From the NCBI GenBank assembly GCA_948567375.1, contig OX419761.1, positions 45,014,501-45,078,500 on the forward strand: 64,000 bases of DNA, in the 5' to 3' direction. Below, piece after piece: positions 1 through 10,850 of the stretch (position 1 is its first letter; every line of letters begins with the position of its first letter). The position numbers and the translations under genes are program-made. Source of the DNA: Lunularia cruciata. Taxonomy: Eukaryota; Streptophyta; Marchantiopsida; Lunulariales; Lunulariaceae. The notes below the pieces were generated by a model, which saw only the letters and a program-made list of their open reading frames with translations, searched no databases and was not told where the DNA came from.

Positions 1-88
1 ACATCCAACGTCTTGTCCACTTCGACATGACCTACAATGGCAGAATCATGACATTGTGCTAAGATGGTGGTGTGTAATTTTGGGGCAT

Positions 89-676
89 TCATGATCCATA
101 ATTTACCATCACAAAAAGTAAGTCCTTGGTGATGCCTTTGGATGATTGAGCTCCTACGATTTGGGGATCTATTTTTGTTGCAACTAGAATCTTTGGCCAG
201 AATTCATGGTTCATCTTGACCTTTGCCACCGAATTGTTTGCCATCGGCATTTTGGTAAATGCATATGCAAGTTGCTTCTTGCCTTCCATGTAGGTGATTG
301 TCATGTTGAATTGTTGTTGCCACTCTGTCCATAGAATCTGGCAACAAGATAGATCTTTTTGTGTCTTGAGGCAGACTAGAGGTTTATAGTCTATCTCTAC
401 TACAAATGACTTCTCGCCAAGATAGTGCTTCCAATGCTTGGTTGCAAGGACAATGGCCAACTCTTCTCACTCTAGGGTATGATAATTTCATTTTGCCAAT
501 AATAGCTTTTGAGAGAAGTATGCAATTGGATGCCACTCATCATGCCACTCATGTTGTAAGATTTCTCTTATTGCTACGCTTGATGCATCGGTAGCCAATT
601 TGATTGGATTTTTTGGGTCATACCATTTCAAGATTGGTGTATATAGCAAGATGTCTTTCAATTCTTGAAAGGTCAC
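89..676 (-). pseudogene. Element A RNase H domain
   Basis: 676-488 (minus) gives KLATDASSVAIREILQ followed by HPIAYFSQKL, the start of a Ty3 RNase H. 460-89 continues it with ATKHWKHYLGEK then DYKPLVCL (canonical TDHKPL; the Asp is preceded by Ile here). A shift at about 470 splits the two. Separated from the RT by the small repeat array at 661-775. Confidence 0.82.
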
Positions 677-775
677 TTTCTTAGTCCAATTAATAATTAA
701 TTAATCAATTCTTGAAAGGCCACTTTCCCAATCAATTAATCAATTAATCAGTTCTTGAAAGGCCACTTTCCCATG
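661..775. repeat. Triplicated ~45-bp segment between RT and RNase H of element A
   Basis: The core TTCTTGAAAGGYCACTTTC occurs three times, separated by AT-rich TTAATCAATTAAT spacers. It is a local duplication within the decaying coding region, not multiple of a conserved protein repeat. Confidence 0.8.
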
Positions 776-779
776 TCCA

Positions 780-1533
780 CTTTCTTCCCCTTTCCAAGTA
801 GTGCTATTAAAGGTTGTGCCACCTTGGAGAAGTCCTTGACAAACCAACAATAGAACCCCATCAACCCCAAGAAGCTCTTGAGTTGAGTTTGATCTTCTGG
901 AGCACTCTATTTTTGAATGACCTCTATTTTATCTATCAATACTTGGATACCCTTTTCATTTACTCTATGACCTAAGTAGTCTACTTCAAACTTGCCAAAC
1001 TTGCACTTTCAGATTTTGGCATACAAGTAATTTTTTCTTAAAATCTAGAGGACTCCTTGTAGATGTTGTTTGTGTTTTGTCATTGTCTTACTATATAATA
1101 AGATATCATCTAGGAAAATGATAATAGACTTATCCAGATATGGCCAAAATATGTCATTCATCAAACTCATGAAAGTGGCAAGTGCATTGGTGAGGCTGAA
1201 TGGTATCACAAGGTACTCAAAGTGGCCATACTTTGTTTGAAAGACAATTTTGTATACATCTTCCTTTGCAATCTGGACTTGATTGTAATCGCTCCACAAG
1301 TCCAGTTTGGTGAACTGTCTTGCTCCATTGAGTTTATCAAACATGTTGTCCATGTGGGGTAAAGGATATTTGTTCTTCACTGTTTGCTGATTGAGGCCCC
1401 GATAGTCAATGCACATGTACATTGTACCGTTCTTCTTCTTCAAAAACAAGATAGGAGCCCTGTATGGTGATACATTGGGTTGGATAAATCCCTTTTGTAG
1501 CATATCCTCAATTTGAGCCTTACATCCCTCCAA
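780..1533 (-). pseudogene. Element A reverse transcriptase
   Basis: The best-kept part (1533-1045) reads the RT N-terminal signature (PYRAPILFLKKKNGTMYMCIDYRGLN), the palm motif KLDLWSDYNQV and the catalytic FLDDILLYSK (a YxDD variant). It continues, frame-broken, towards 780. It would copy element RNA into DNA in the cytoplasmic particle. Note PFSLTNA for the usual PFGLTNA, a Gly-to-Ser change near the active site. Confidence 0.88.
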
Positions 1534-1802
1534 CTACTAAGGTGATGGACGATATGGGGCCTTACAAGGAGGTGTCTTCCTTGGAAGTATCTCAATTTTA
1601 TGGTCTACTCTCCTTTTTGGTGGTAATCTTGAGGGTAGATCATTTGGGAAGACATCATGAAACTCATTTACCATATCTTTCAATTTCTCAAGAATTTATC
1701 CGCACTCTGGACTTCTCTTATTAAACCCCTGAAACATATATCTATCTTACAAATAGCTATTTTTCTTATGACATAGAGAGGCAATTTCTGCCTATGTGCT
1801 TT

Positions 1803-2173
1803 TTATCTAACCCTAATGATCATCCATTGGCAATTACTCACTACTTTCTTCCTCCAATATACCATAGGGTTGTATTGTTCCATCCAAGGCATGCCTAAGA
1901 TTGCATCATAATGAGCTAATTGTATCACCCACCACTCAATTGCCTCTTGATATTCTCCTACAAAGAGTATTACCCTTCTGGATAATGACTCAATCTTCTC
2001 TGTTTGCCCATCAGGTAACTCTACTTTGCTCATCTTTCTCTAGATCCATCTCTGATTTTATTACAACAAAGGGAGATAAGAAATTCTTTGTTGCTCCAAG
2101 ATCTATCAATACTCTCACTTGTTGCATTCTAGGATCCCATTCACGACAATCAATTGTGAGTTTGCCTTTTTAG
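1803..2173 (-). pseudogene. Element A aspartic protease remnant
   Basis: The segment ending near 1900 (minus) reads YDAILGMPWM, the conserved C-terminal hallmark of Ty3/gypsy retropepsins (usually YDVILGMDWL). The DSG active-site region upstream (about 2150-2060) is broken. It sits between gag and RT as expected for processing of the polyprotein. Confidence 0.7.
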
Positions 2174-2279
2174 ATCTTTGTGCACTCATATTCTTACTCC
2201 CCTCACTTGTCCACTTCCCTATTGAGCCAATAAGGTTGTGAGTTATCTAAATTGGCAATCTTTGTTTTTTGAGTGATAT

Positions 2280-3273
2280 CTACCTCCTCTTCTTTAGTGC
2301 ATCGCTCCATGTTGTTCAAATATTGCATGTATGGAAGCCAAGGGCCTCTAGGGAGACAAGCACAATAGTTGATGGAGATGTGCCCAATACGGCCACAATT
2401 GTAGCAATGATGTTTTTCTTCTTGAGTTCCTTCTCCTCATGGGACTCCATCTCTCCGTTCTTCCACCCGTACCCGCTCTCCTTGAAGCGGTCATACTCCT
2501 CTATCTCAAAACCAAAGGTTGCTCAATTCCATAGGTGTTGGTCCACCTAGGTATGGCATTTCTGCCCAATAGTGTTGAGATAGAACTACTCCTTTACCTC
2601 CTCCAATTGTCCCTGCTATTCTTTGAGCACAAGCAATGGCTTCAAATATAGTGCAAGGATTTTGTACCATGACTTCTTGGCAAATCCGGTCCTTCAACCC
2701 TCATTTGAAATTGTCTAAAGCCTATGCTAGACTCATGTTGGTTATTGCAACTTGTAGATCCACAAATGCTTCCACATACTCTTGTATGCTATTCTTTTGT
2801 TTCAATCCCCATAGTCAGATTTGGGCTATCTGCATAGAATCCACAGACTGGAAATTCTTCAAAAGTCCTTCCTGCATTGTTGTCCATGTGTCCTCCTTTC
2901 TTTCTTCCAACATTGATTGTTCCCAAACATTGTACCATGTAAGGGCTTTATTGGTCAAGTACCCACATGCAAACACGCCTACGGCATGCTTAATGATCTC
3001 CATCAAGAACAATTAGAAGTATTGATTCATTCTCCAGATCCAATTCTCCACTACTCCCATAACACGCTGCCCCTTGTAAGGCTTGATACTACAGGTCTTC
3101 TTCATCTGTAGTAACAATGTGGCTTCATCATTGGCCGGGTTTGATGGCATAGGCACGGGTACCTCTCCAAGTACTTCAATCATAGGTACTGGGCTTTGAG
3201 ATGGTTCTCCTTCTTGCATTGTTTGATCATTCTTGAGGGTTTGTACTTGATTTTCTAATGCCTCCATGGTCAT
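2280..3273 (-). pseudogene. Element A gag, degraded
   Basis: Fragments at 3273-3013, 3012-2815 and 2697-2506 give an N-terminal helical stretch (ALENQVQTLKNDQ), a retrotransposon gag core (NKALTWYNVWEQ) and gag C-terminal sequence. A CCHC-like zinc knuckle lies at about 2400-2330 on the minus strand (HCYNCGRIGH then C five residues later; the usual spacing is four). Frame changes and stops break it. Gag would coat the RNA in the virus-like particle. Confidence 0.75.
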
Positions 3274-3941
3274 CTTGATTTCTCAAAACTTGTTCAACAT
3301 CCCTTGCATTCCTTGCATCAACTCTTGCAATTGCGGATCCATGATTCCTACACACGATTGATGCTCACTTGCTACTTCCTACTTCAATAGAGGGTTAGAA
3401 TGATCACTCTGGAGGATGCATGAACTATGGAGACTACCATTGGGACCTCAAAGGCCATCACTTGTTGATAATATTCCTTACCAAAATTGCGGACTAAAAA
3501 GTCCCTAAACATCACTTTTGGTCTAACTACATAATGGATTTCTACTTGTGTGTTGAAATGGTGAGGATCTGGTACATTTAGATCCATAACATCATAATAG
3601 AATGTAGATTGTCAAATCCCACTCTCTGTCATATACCACCATAGAGTAGAGTCACCAAGTTTGGTGAATTCATCACTCTATCCATGAATTTTGCTCCAAA
3701 GTGATAAACTAGCAATACTCTCATTTGCTCCCATTAGATGCACATAATCTTAATGTGGAATGGATTCAAGAAGGGGAAGCTAGGTGCGAGAAATTGTTCT
3801 CTCGGTGCATCCATCCCATCTACTCTCTAAAGCCCTTCCCAAGTCTAGCAATTGTACTATGTTCTCCACCTTAGATTACTTAGTTTCAATAGCTCGTGTT
3901 CTTCCAAGAGGGGTGATCCACTCTCTTGGATTAAAACACTT

Positions 3942-3953
3942 GCTCTGATACCA
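3942..3953 (-). other. Primer binding site of element A (initiator tRNA-Met)
   Basis: On the minus strand the sequence is TGGTATCAGAGC, the plant Ty3/copia primer site complementary to the 3' end of initiator tRNA-Met. It lies one base inside the LTR edge, which fixes the strand and the 5' end of the element. Confidence 0.9.
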
Positions 3954-3954
3954 T

Positions 3955-4737
3955 TGTAATACTCCAAAGACAAGAAGACTCTTCAAGAGAGAAAACACAG
4001 ATTTCACACTCAATCCTTTGATGCCCCAAAGGAACACCTTCTCTTTATTATATAGCAAAGAGGATCCTCTCAAAGGAAGCTCCACCCTTGGATCAGATAC
4101 ATGAATTGGTGACTTGTCAACAAGCTCCATCCTTGGATTAGTTGTTTGGGTGGGTGACATGTCAATCTTGTCCTATCTAGCTGGTCAAATGGAAATGAAA
4201 GATTCTCTTTGGTCAAATTGACCAAATGGAATCTTTAGGGAATCTTCTTGTAAGAAGCTCAAAATTGCATGAGTAAGGTACCATTGGAAAGCTCTTGATG
4301 AGACAAATAATGGCAAGAGAAGGCAAGCTAATTCTTTCTAAGGGGGAGAAACTTTCCATTTTCAAGGCCTAATTCATCCATTTAGGCCTTCAAAAATGGC
4401 TTTAAAGTTTTCAAGCTATTTTTGGCTTCTGCCCTATTAGTAGAAGTGCTCTTTTGATGATACCTCTATCTGATCTATGTTCTCTATCATATATAACATC
4501 CTTTCAGATGTCACCACCCAAAGTTTCACCTTTAGATCATATGTCTAGTTATTGATTCTAAAGTCTTCAAGTATATTTTGGTTCCTGGCATATTAGTAGA
4601 AGTAATCTTTTGGTGATATCTATGTTTGGTCTACTTAGTCCATCATGTATAACATCCTCCCAGATGTTACCAAACCAAATTCATTTTGATTCTAGAGATT
4701 TCATCTCTAGATCATATGTCTAGCTATTGGTATTACA
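3955..4737 (-). repeat. 5' LTR of element A
   Basis: 783 bp bounded by TGTAATAC at one end and GTATTACA at the other, a perfect 8-bp terminal inverted repeat with TG...CA ends. It abuts the primer binding site at 3942-3953. It holds an internal duplication: 4404-4559 and 4560-4729 are diverged copies of about 160 bp. The partner LTR is outside the window, so length rests on the termini only. Confidence 0.75.
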
Positions 4738-4860
4738 CCAAGACTTTGATTCCTTGTAGGTGGTTTCAAAGTTTTGGACTCTCCTCTAGGACAAGAGGAA
4801 TTTTGTAATGTATTCATCTCATACACCTTAGTCTAATCCACAACCCATATTCACCTCCTT
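4738..4860. other. Unassigned sequence between elements A and F
   Basis: About 120 bp of older DNA. Its last five bases (TCCTT) are the target site duplicated by element F, so it was continuous with base 10504 onward before F arrived. No gene seen. Confidence 0.6.
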
Positions 4861-5330
4861 TGTAAAAAACCAAAGAGAGAAATAGAAGACCGAAGTGGAA
4901 GATCAATAAGGGAAACTCCAAATGCCTAGCATGAGCTTGGGCTTTGGTATTTATAGGGAGCATACAAGACTCTCAAGAAACTTCCTAAAAGTTGACTTCT
5001 TGGAATGCAAGCCAAGCTAATTGGGAAGCTTCTCAAGAAGCTTCCTTCTAGAAGTTATCTAATTGGTATGCAAGCTAAGCTAGTTGGAAGCTTCCCAAGA
5101 AGCTCCCTTCTAAAAACTACCAACTTGGTGTGCAAGCTAAACTAGTTGGGAGGTTTCCCAAGAAGTTTCTTGCTAGAAGTCACCACTTGGTATGCACATT
5201 ACCCAATACTTGGAAAGTACCAAATAACTTCTTAGGTACTTCTAGAATATTCTTATTACTCTTGGCTAATTTGGCTATTTGCTACTTCTTTAGTCTTGAT
5301 TAACTTATTTGTAAACTCCATATTATTACA
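4861..5330 (-). repeat. 3' LTR of element F
   Basis: 470 bp, TGTAAAAA...TATTACA, matching the 5' LTR with many differences, so an old insertion. It contains about three 62-bp imperfect direct repeats (5003-5190), each with a GCAAGCTAAGCTAGTTGG-like core and an AAGCTTCCCAAGAAGCT-like segment. Confidence 0.88.
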
Positions 5331-5376
5331 TATTCCTGCACCGCTAGTTGGTGACATCCTCATCACCATGGAAGCT

Positions 5377-6600
5377 TCAAACTCCTAGATAGCCATTTGT
5401 GTGTTTTAGAGATGAGAATAGGCCTGCAAGTGGCATCATGAAGGGGATGCCCTTTCCAAATAATCTTGTACTCAATATGTTGTTAGTAGCTATGTTGAAT
5501 GTAAGAACGTGTAAGGATATGATCAACTTCATATTCCTCATGATTGTTGATAGGCACAAGAGGAAGAGGGGATTGGATATGAGAGGAAAAGGAAGATGGA
5601 TTAGCAACAAAGGGTTTCAACTTGGAAACATGAAAGACAAGGTGGATTTGCATGTGAGAAGGCAAGGCAAGTCAATAAGCAATAGGAAAAATGATTTAGG
5701 TGACATCAATGGACCTATCCAATCAAAAACAAGTTTATGGACTTGGGTATCAATTGGGAGGGGTAGGTTACTAGAAAAGAGCATGACTTTATCATCAAGT
5801 TGAAAAGTGAGATCATGATGAGGTTGGTTTGCATATTGTTTTTGATGATTTTGAGCAACAAGGAAATGAGATTTGGCTTGTTGTAGGGATTAGGATATTA
5901 TGATGAAGAAGGTATAAGCATGAGGGACATGAGATGGAAGAGGAGCAAGAAGGGAATCTAGAATAATTGGGTCTTGGCCAAAATTAAGGAAGAAGAGAGA
6001 GAGAGAGTATGGTACTTGCTTGTTTAAAATTATTGTAGGCAAACTCAACAGCTGCAAGACACTCATCCCAATTGGTATGGTGAACATTGAAAAAGGCACA
6101 AAGCATATCTTCCAAGGTACAATTCACATGTTTGGTTTGTCCATCAATTTGAGGATGATAGGCCATGGACAAAGTAAGCTTGGTGTCAAGTATCTAGAAG
6201 AGAGCTTGCCAAAATTTTCCAGTGAAACAAGGATCATGGTAAGAGATGAGTACACAAGACATCACATGATGCTTGAAGATATTGTTGAAGTAGATCTGGG
6301 CCAATGTTGGAACATCCATTATATCAAAGGTTAGTGCCAAATGGATTTGCTTACTAAGCTTATCCACAAACACCATGATTGTTATATGACCTTGCTTTGT
6401 CTTGGGCAAGGATGTGATAAGGTTTAAGCTCATGTGTTCCCATTGAGCAGATGGGATAAGAAGTGGTTGAAAGAGTCCACTTGGTTGTTGGTTGTTGGCC
6501 TTATTGCATTGGCAGCTCTCACAAGATCAGACAAACCCTTGAACATCTTATGCCATGTTAGGCTACCACCATTGGCATTGTAGGGTACCCAAGGTCTTGT
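5377..6600 (-). pseudogene. Element F integrase with C-terminal chromodomain
   Basis: In order on the minus strand: end of the zinc domain (SCESCQCNKANNQQPSGL, about 6530-6470), core at 6433-6194 (LITSLPKTKQGH, VFVDKLSKQ, DPCFTGKFWQALF) and 6172-5984 (AYHPQIDGQTKHVN, WDECLAAVEFAYNN), then a chromodomain whose start reads EEYEVDHIL (5540-5510) and which continues in the next frame as WKGHPLHDAT. All three catalytic acids are changed (LNLI for MDFI, SYHD for SDRD, GQTK for GQTE). The chromodomain normally guides insertion into heterochromatin and marks a chromovirus. Confidence 0.88.
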
Positions 6601-7042
6601 CCACACTCATGTGACTAGTGATTGGTAAGTCATGGGCTTCTTGAAAGCAAAAAAGTTATAGATCATCCTTAGCTAGAACATAGATCTGGTTCTTCCTAAA
6701 TAGAAGGCATTCCTTGAAGGAGAAGGTGTTTTATTCCTTGTCATGTGTAGCAAGACGACCTTTTGTACTATCTAAAAGAAGAGGTCTTGTTATAAAGTAT
6801 TCTAAACTTGATTTAGACCTTTGAGTCGATTGACACTATTGTAATTGCTGCCATGATGAGAGGAAGAGACTTCAAATCAAGTCATTTTGATAAAGCATTA
6901 GGGATGATATGGAACCTATTGGGTTTGTACTCAAGGTTGAGGTCAAACAACTATAATTGTATAATTGTATAATTTTTCCTCTTATCAATGATGTTGACTC
7001 TTCATTTATTCCAAATGTAATGTTTACAACAAGGTTTTGTGA

Positions 7043-8400
7043 TCAATTTGCATGATTAATTGTTTCTTCAAGAGATAATGCCTCTATACCTTGGTAGCAT
7101 ATATCATTGATAATTGTTCTTGATCTCAAGTAGAGTAATTTCTTTTTTTGGTGTTTAGTTGGTGAGACACAAAGGCAATGGGATGTAACCCATATGGAAT
7201 TCTTGTTGCAACAAAACTCCAATGGCAAATTAGAAGCATCAAAATCAACCACATAAGGTAGTTGACGGTCATATGGTTGAAGAATGGATCTTGAAGACAC
7301 CATATGTTTTAGCTTTTTGGAATGCTTCTTTGTGCTTTGTGGTCTACTAAAAGCTTGAGTTCTTCTCCAAGAGATCAATGGTGCGGCTAGATGAACATAG
7401 TAGTGGATGAACCATCGGTAAAAACTTGCTAATCCATGAAATGCCCATACTTTGGTGGTATCCTTTGGAGTAGGCTAATCAATAATGGCTTTGATTTTCT
7501 CCTCTTCTATCTTGATCCCCTTTGATGAGATCTTTTGACCCAAGAAGGTAACTTCATTCTACCAAAAGGCACACTTTGACTTCTTGTAGCAAAACTTCCA
7601 TTTGCATAGTCATCTTAAGACTTCTTACACATGATTTGCATGTTCTGCCTCCGTCTTGCTTAAAACATAGATTAAAAAAAATATAATATATAATTAAAAT
7701 AGCATCCAAGAATACTAACACATATAGATATGATAGCCCATCCAACATCCAATGCATCTAATCTATGAGGACTATTGGAGCATTAGTGAACCTAAAAGGT
7801 AGAACTCTCCACTCAAAATGCCCATACCTTGTGCAAAAGGTAGTCTTTTGCACATCCTCTCTATTAATGGGAATCTACAAATAACCACTTCAAAGACTCA
7901 ACTTGGAGAAGTATCATGCTCCACTCAATTGATCTAGCAAGTCCTCAATTCAAGGCAAGGAATATGTATTCTTCATTATTTATTTGTTTTTTGAGACCAT
8001 AGTAATCAATATAGAAGCAAAGTCCTCCATCCTTCTTTAGAACAAATAGTACCGGTGCTCTCCAAGGAGATGTACTATATTGTATAAAATCCTTCTCCAA
8101 TAACTCCGCCAATGTTACTCAAAGCTTGTCCAACTCCTTTAGTGAGAGCCAATAGATTGGTCTATTCATTGAAGTACTACTTGGCAATAGCTCAATCTTG
8201 AAAGGCATACCACGATCAGAGAGTAATCCCTTTGGAAAATCAGTTGGAAACACATTTGCAAACTCCTAAACTATTTGATCAACCATTGCTTGATGAGGAT
8301 TATGGCTCTCCTTAAATTCTCCATGCACAATCAGCTTGATGCACACCACAATAATATATTTATCTCCCTCCAAGGTTTACTAATAAATTTCTCATCTTGG
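7043..8400 (-). pseudogene. Element F reverse transcriptase and RNase H, degraded
   Basis: Around 8060-7980 (minus) the frame gives [20 protein letters not shown], the RT finger motif. The palm region is heavily stopped. 7378-7043 gives the RNase H start (ILQPYDRQLPYVVDFDASN), matching the same region of E at the right edge (RPILQLYDPQLLFVVDFDAS). No intact YxDD box was found in frame. Confidence 0.8.
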
Positions 8401-8522
8401 GATTGACTATTCTTAGGTGACTTACTCAAAGGTGCTAGACAACCTAATCATTAATTTCTACCTTGGTGTTGTACTTGAATTTGTCGTTGGGTCCAATCAA
8501 ATTGAACCTTATGACGTTCAAG

Positions 8523-8840
8523 CTAAGGTAAACTTAGAATGACATCATAGTGTAGAGATGCCACTACAAACCTCATACACTCCAAATACTCCTTCCCAAT
8601 CTTGAATGTAACAAGATGTGAGGTATGGAATGCAAAACCTTTTCTACCATCCACCATTATCAATCTACTTCCAATTACTAGCTTGATAGGAATATTTAAT
8701 TCCTTTGCTAATTGCATAGACATGAAATTCTTTGAACTTTCGGAATCCACCAAAATTTTATAACCATGACCACATATCATACCTTGCAAGTGAAGCAAAC
8801 TCACATAGGTCAAGTCTTCAATCCTATTGGAACTAATCAA
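8523..8840 (-). pseudogene. Element F aspartic protease
   Basis: Open for 105 codons. The active-site loop reads ILVDSESSKNFMS, so the DSG triad has become DSE, and the C-terminal hallmark reads YDVILSLP instead of YDVILGMPW. It ends at a stop where the conserved Trp-Leu would follow. The loss of the triad glycine would inactivate it. Confidence 0.85.
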
Positions 8841-8899
8841 GTTCCCAAGTTCTCCTACTAGGATTTCTTATTTCTTTGATCATTTTGGTCCATAAATTC

Positions 8900-9989
8900 C
8901 ATCTGGATGGTTTGTTGTGGTCACACATTCTTGAGTGAACATTCATCAATATAATGTTCAATTTGGCAACAATAAAAGCAACCACCATTTTGTTGCAGTC
9001 TTTCTTTATCTGCAATGCCAAGTGGTTTCCATTGGTGCTGACTCCTCCACCCGTGTATAGTGTATTGGTAGGTTCTGTGAAGGTCAAGGTCAAGATCAAG
9101 TCTTTGCATCCAAGGAATTAAAGTGCTCAACTCAACTTCATGACAACTCCTCCAAGTGTTTTGGCTCTTGCATAGTCACCTCCAATTTGATCCATAACTT
9201 CAAGCTCTTTACAAATTGATCCAAAGCTTCCCTTTCTTGTATATTTGGAATTTTCATAATGGTGTTATGGAATTACATGATGTAGCTTCTTACATAGCCA
9301 ATCTGCTTCAACTTTGCCAACTTATCTTTTGCGGCTTGTGTGGCATTTATAGCTTGGAATTGACCAATTACTACACTCTTGAATTCTCCTCATGTCAAGA
9401 TTGGTGCAAAAATTTGCCATTTAGCTCACTCTACTTGGAACCGCCAACATAGTCTTGCCACTCCATACAATTGGCTTGAAGCTAAGAGAATCTATTTTTG
9501 TGCATCTTGAAGATTTGTAGCTTAAAAATAATGTTTGCAATCAAACACAAAATTCTCTATTGCACCCAAGAAATTCTTACCTTCAAATAACTTGGGCTTT
9601 GGAAATTGAATTTGCTTTTCTCCTTCTCAAAATGGTGCTCTCTCTACATGCTCTTGTCATTGACAATCTCATTGTTCCAACAATCAAATAAGATGCTTGA
9701 TTTGTTGTTGCATGGCAATGATAACCTCAAGCATTGTCGCCATGACAACTACTCTATCAAATTACCTATAGTTTATCTAAGTTAACACATAGATACAACA
9801 CGTCCACTGTTCTCCATAAGTTACAAACAAAAGTACCAAGGGTTCATCAAACAAGGTGATTGCATTTAGAAAATTCTGCCAAATGCATGAGATGATGAAC
9901 TGTGTGAAATGATGGTTGGGTATAAAATGTGCACAAAAATCTAAATAGTTTGATAGAAATGGATTTGGTGGTCCATAAATCCCATCCAT
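8900..9989 (-). pseudogene. Element F gag with CCHC zinc knuckle
   Basis: Starts with MDGIYGPPNPF (9989), matching the start of E gag (MDGIYGSPNPP at 60334). Near 8990-8930 it carries the zinc knuckle CFYCCQIEHYIDEC, an exact CX2CX4HX4C. The gag core between is interrupted by several stops and shifts. It would package the RNA. Confidence 0.8.
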
Positions 9990-10011
9990 CCTATTCTTAC
10001 TCTAATACCAA

Positions 10012-10503
10012 TATAAAAGACCGAGGAGAGAAATAAAGAATGGAGGATCGGAGTGGAAGATCACATTGAGATACTTGAATGAGGGAAACTATGAATGCCT
10101 AGCATGAGCTTGGGCTTTGGTATTTATAGAGATATACAAAACTCTCAAGAAGCTTCTTAAAGGCCACCTTCTTGGAGTGCAAGCCAAGCTAATCTGGAAG
10201 TTTCTCAAGAAAGTTCCTTGTAGAAGCTACCTACTTGCCATGCAAGCTAAGCTAGTTAGAAGCTTCCCAAGAAGCTCTCTTCTAGAAGCTACCTACTTGG
10301 TATGCAAGCTAAGCTAGCCGGGAAGTTTCCCAAGAAGTTTCCTCCTAGAAGTCACCACTTGGCATGCTCATTACCCAATACTTGGAAAGTACCAAGTAGC
10401 TTCCTAGATGCTTCTAGAATATTCTTATAACTCTTGGCTAATTTGGCATATTTGCTACTTCTTTGGTCTTGACTAACTTATTTGTAAACTCCATATTGTT
10501 ACA
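10012..10503 (-). repeat. 5' LTR of element F
   Basis: 492 bp, the first base pair TG mutated to TA (TATAAAAG) at 10012 and ending in ...TTACA. It is related over its length to 4861-5330 and to the E LTR at 59898-60311, including the shared stretch CCTAGCATGAGCTTGGGC and TATTTATAG, a plausible TATA region. The U3 part contains imperfect ~62-bp repeats (about 10150-10370). The degraded primer site TGGTATTAGAG lies at 10000-10010 on the minus strand. Confidence 0.88.
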
Positions 10504-10850
10504 TCCTTCCCTCATTGAAGAATACTTAAGTATGCTATTCTATTCTTTAATGGAGTTACCTCTCTAAGGCTTTATATTTGGCATGGACTTTCCCACCTAC
10601 AAAGACACTATTGCCACACTTGTGGATGTTTGATAACACCATATGCCACACTTTCTTTACTCTCTTGGGTCATGCATGCTCCCATAGTTCTCAAATAATT
10701 AGCATAGGTAGCAAATATCTTTTCCCATAGTCATGGGTGGGTGTGGTCTCATAAAATAGGAGGCCACAACACCAACAACATATATTGGAGCATAAGTCCT
10801 AGTAGTTCATTGTTTGGCGGATAGGTTCTTATACAAGGGGCATCTTTTTC
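10504..10850. other. No gene recognised
   Basis: Begins with the right copy of the F target duplication (TCCTT). The rest is low-complexity-free but shows no protein match on either strand. Confidence 0.5.

Larger units (their letters stand above)
1..4737 (-). mobile_element. Ty3/gypsy element A, 5' part, runs off left edge
   Basis: Read on the minus strand: 5' LTR (4737-3955), initiator-Met primer site (3953-3942), gag, aspartic protease, reverse transcriptase and RNase H in Ty3/gypsy order; integrase and 3' LTR lie beyond base 1. All reading frames carry stops and shifts, so it is a dead copy. The clade cannot be fixed because the integrase and any chromodomain are not in the window. Confidence 0.88.
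4861..10503 (-). mobile_element. Chromovirus-type Ty3/gypsy element F, complete but dead
   Basis: Two related LTRs (4861-5330 and 10012-10503) flank gag, protease, RT, RNase H, integrase and a chromodomain on the minus strand. The 5 bases TCCTT occur immediately outside both ends (4856-4860 and 10504-10508), a perfect target duplication, so both termini are certain. Every domain contains stops or lost catalytic residues. Element E at 59.9 kb is a second member of this family. Confidence 0.92.
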
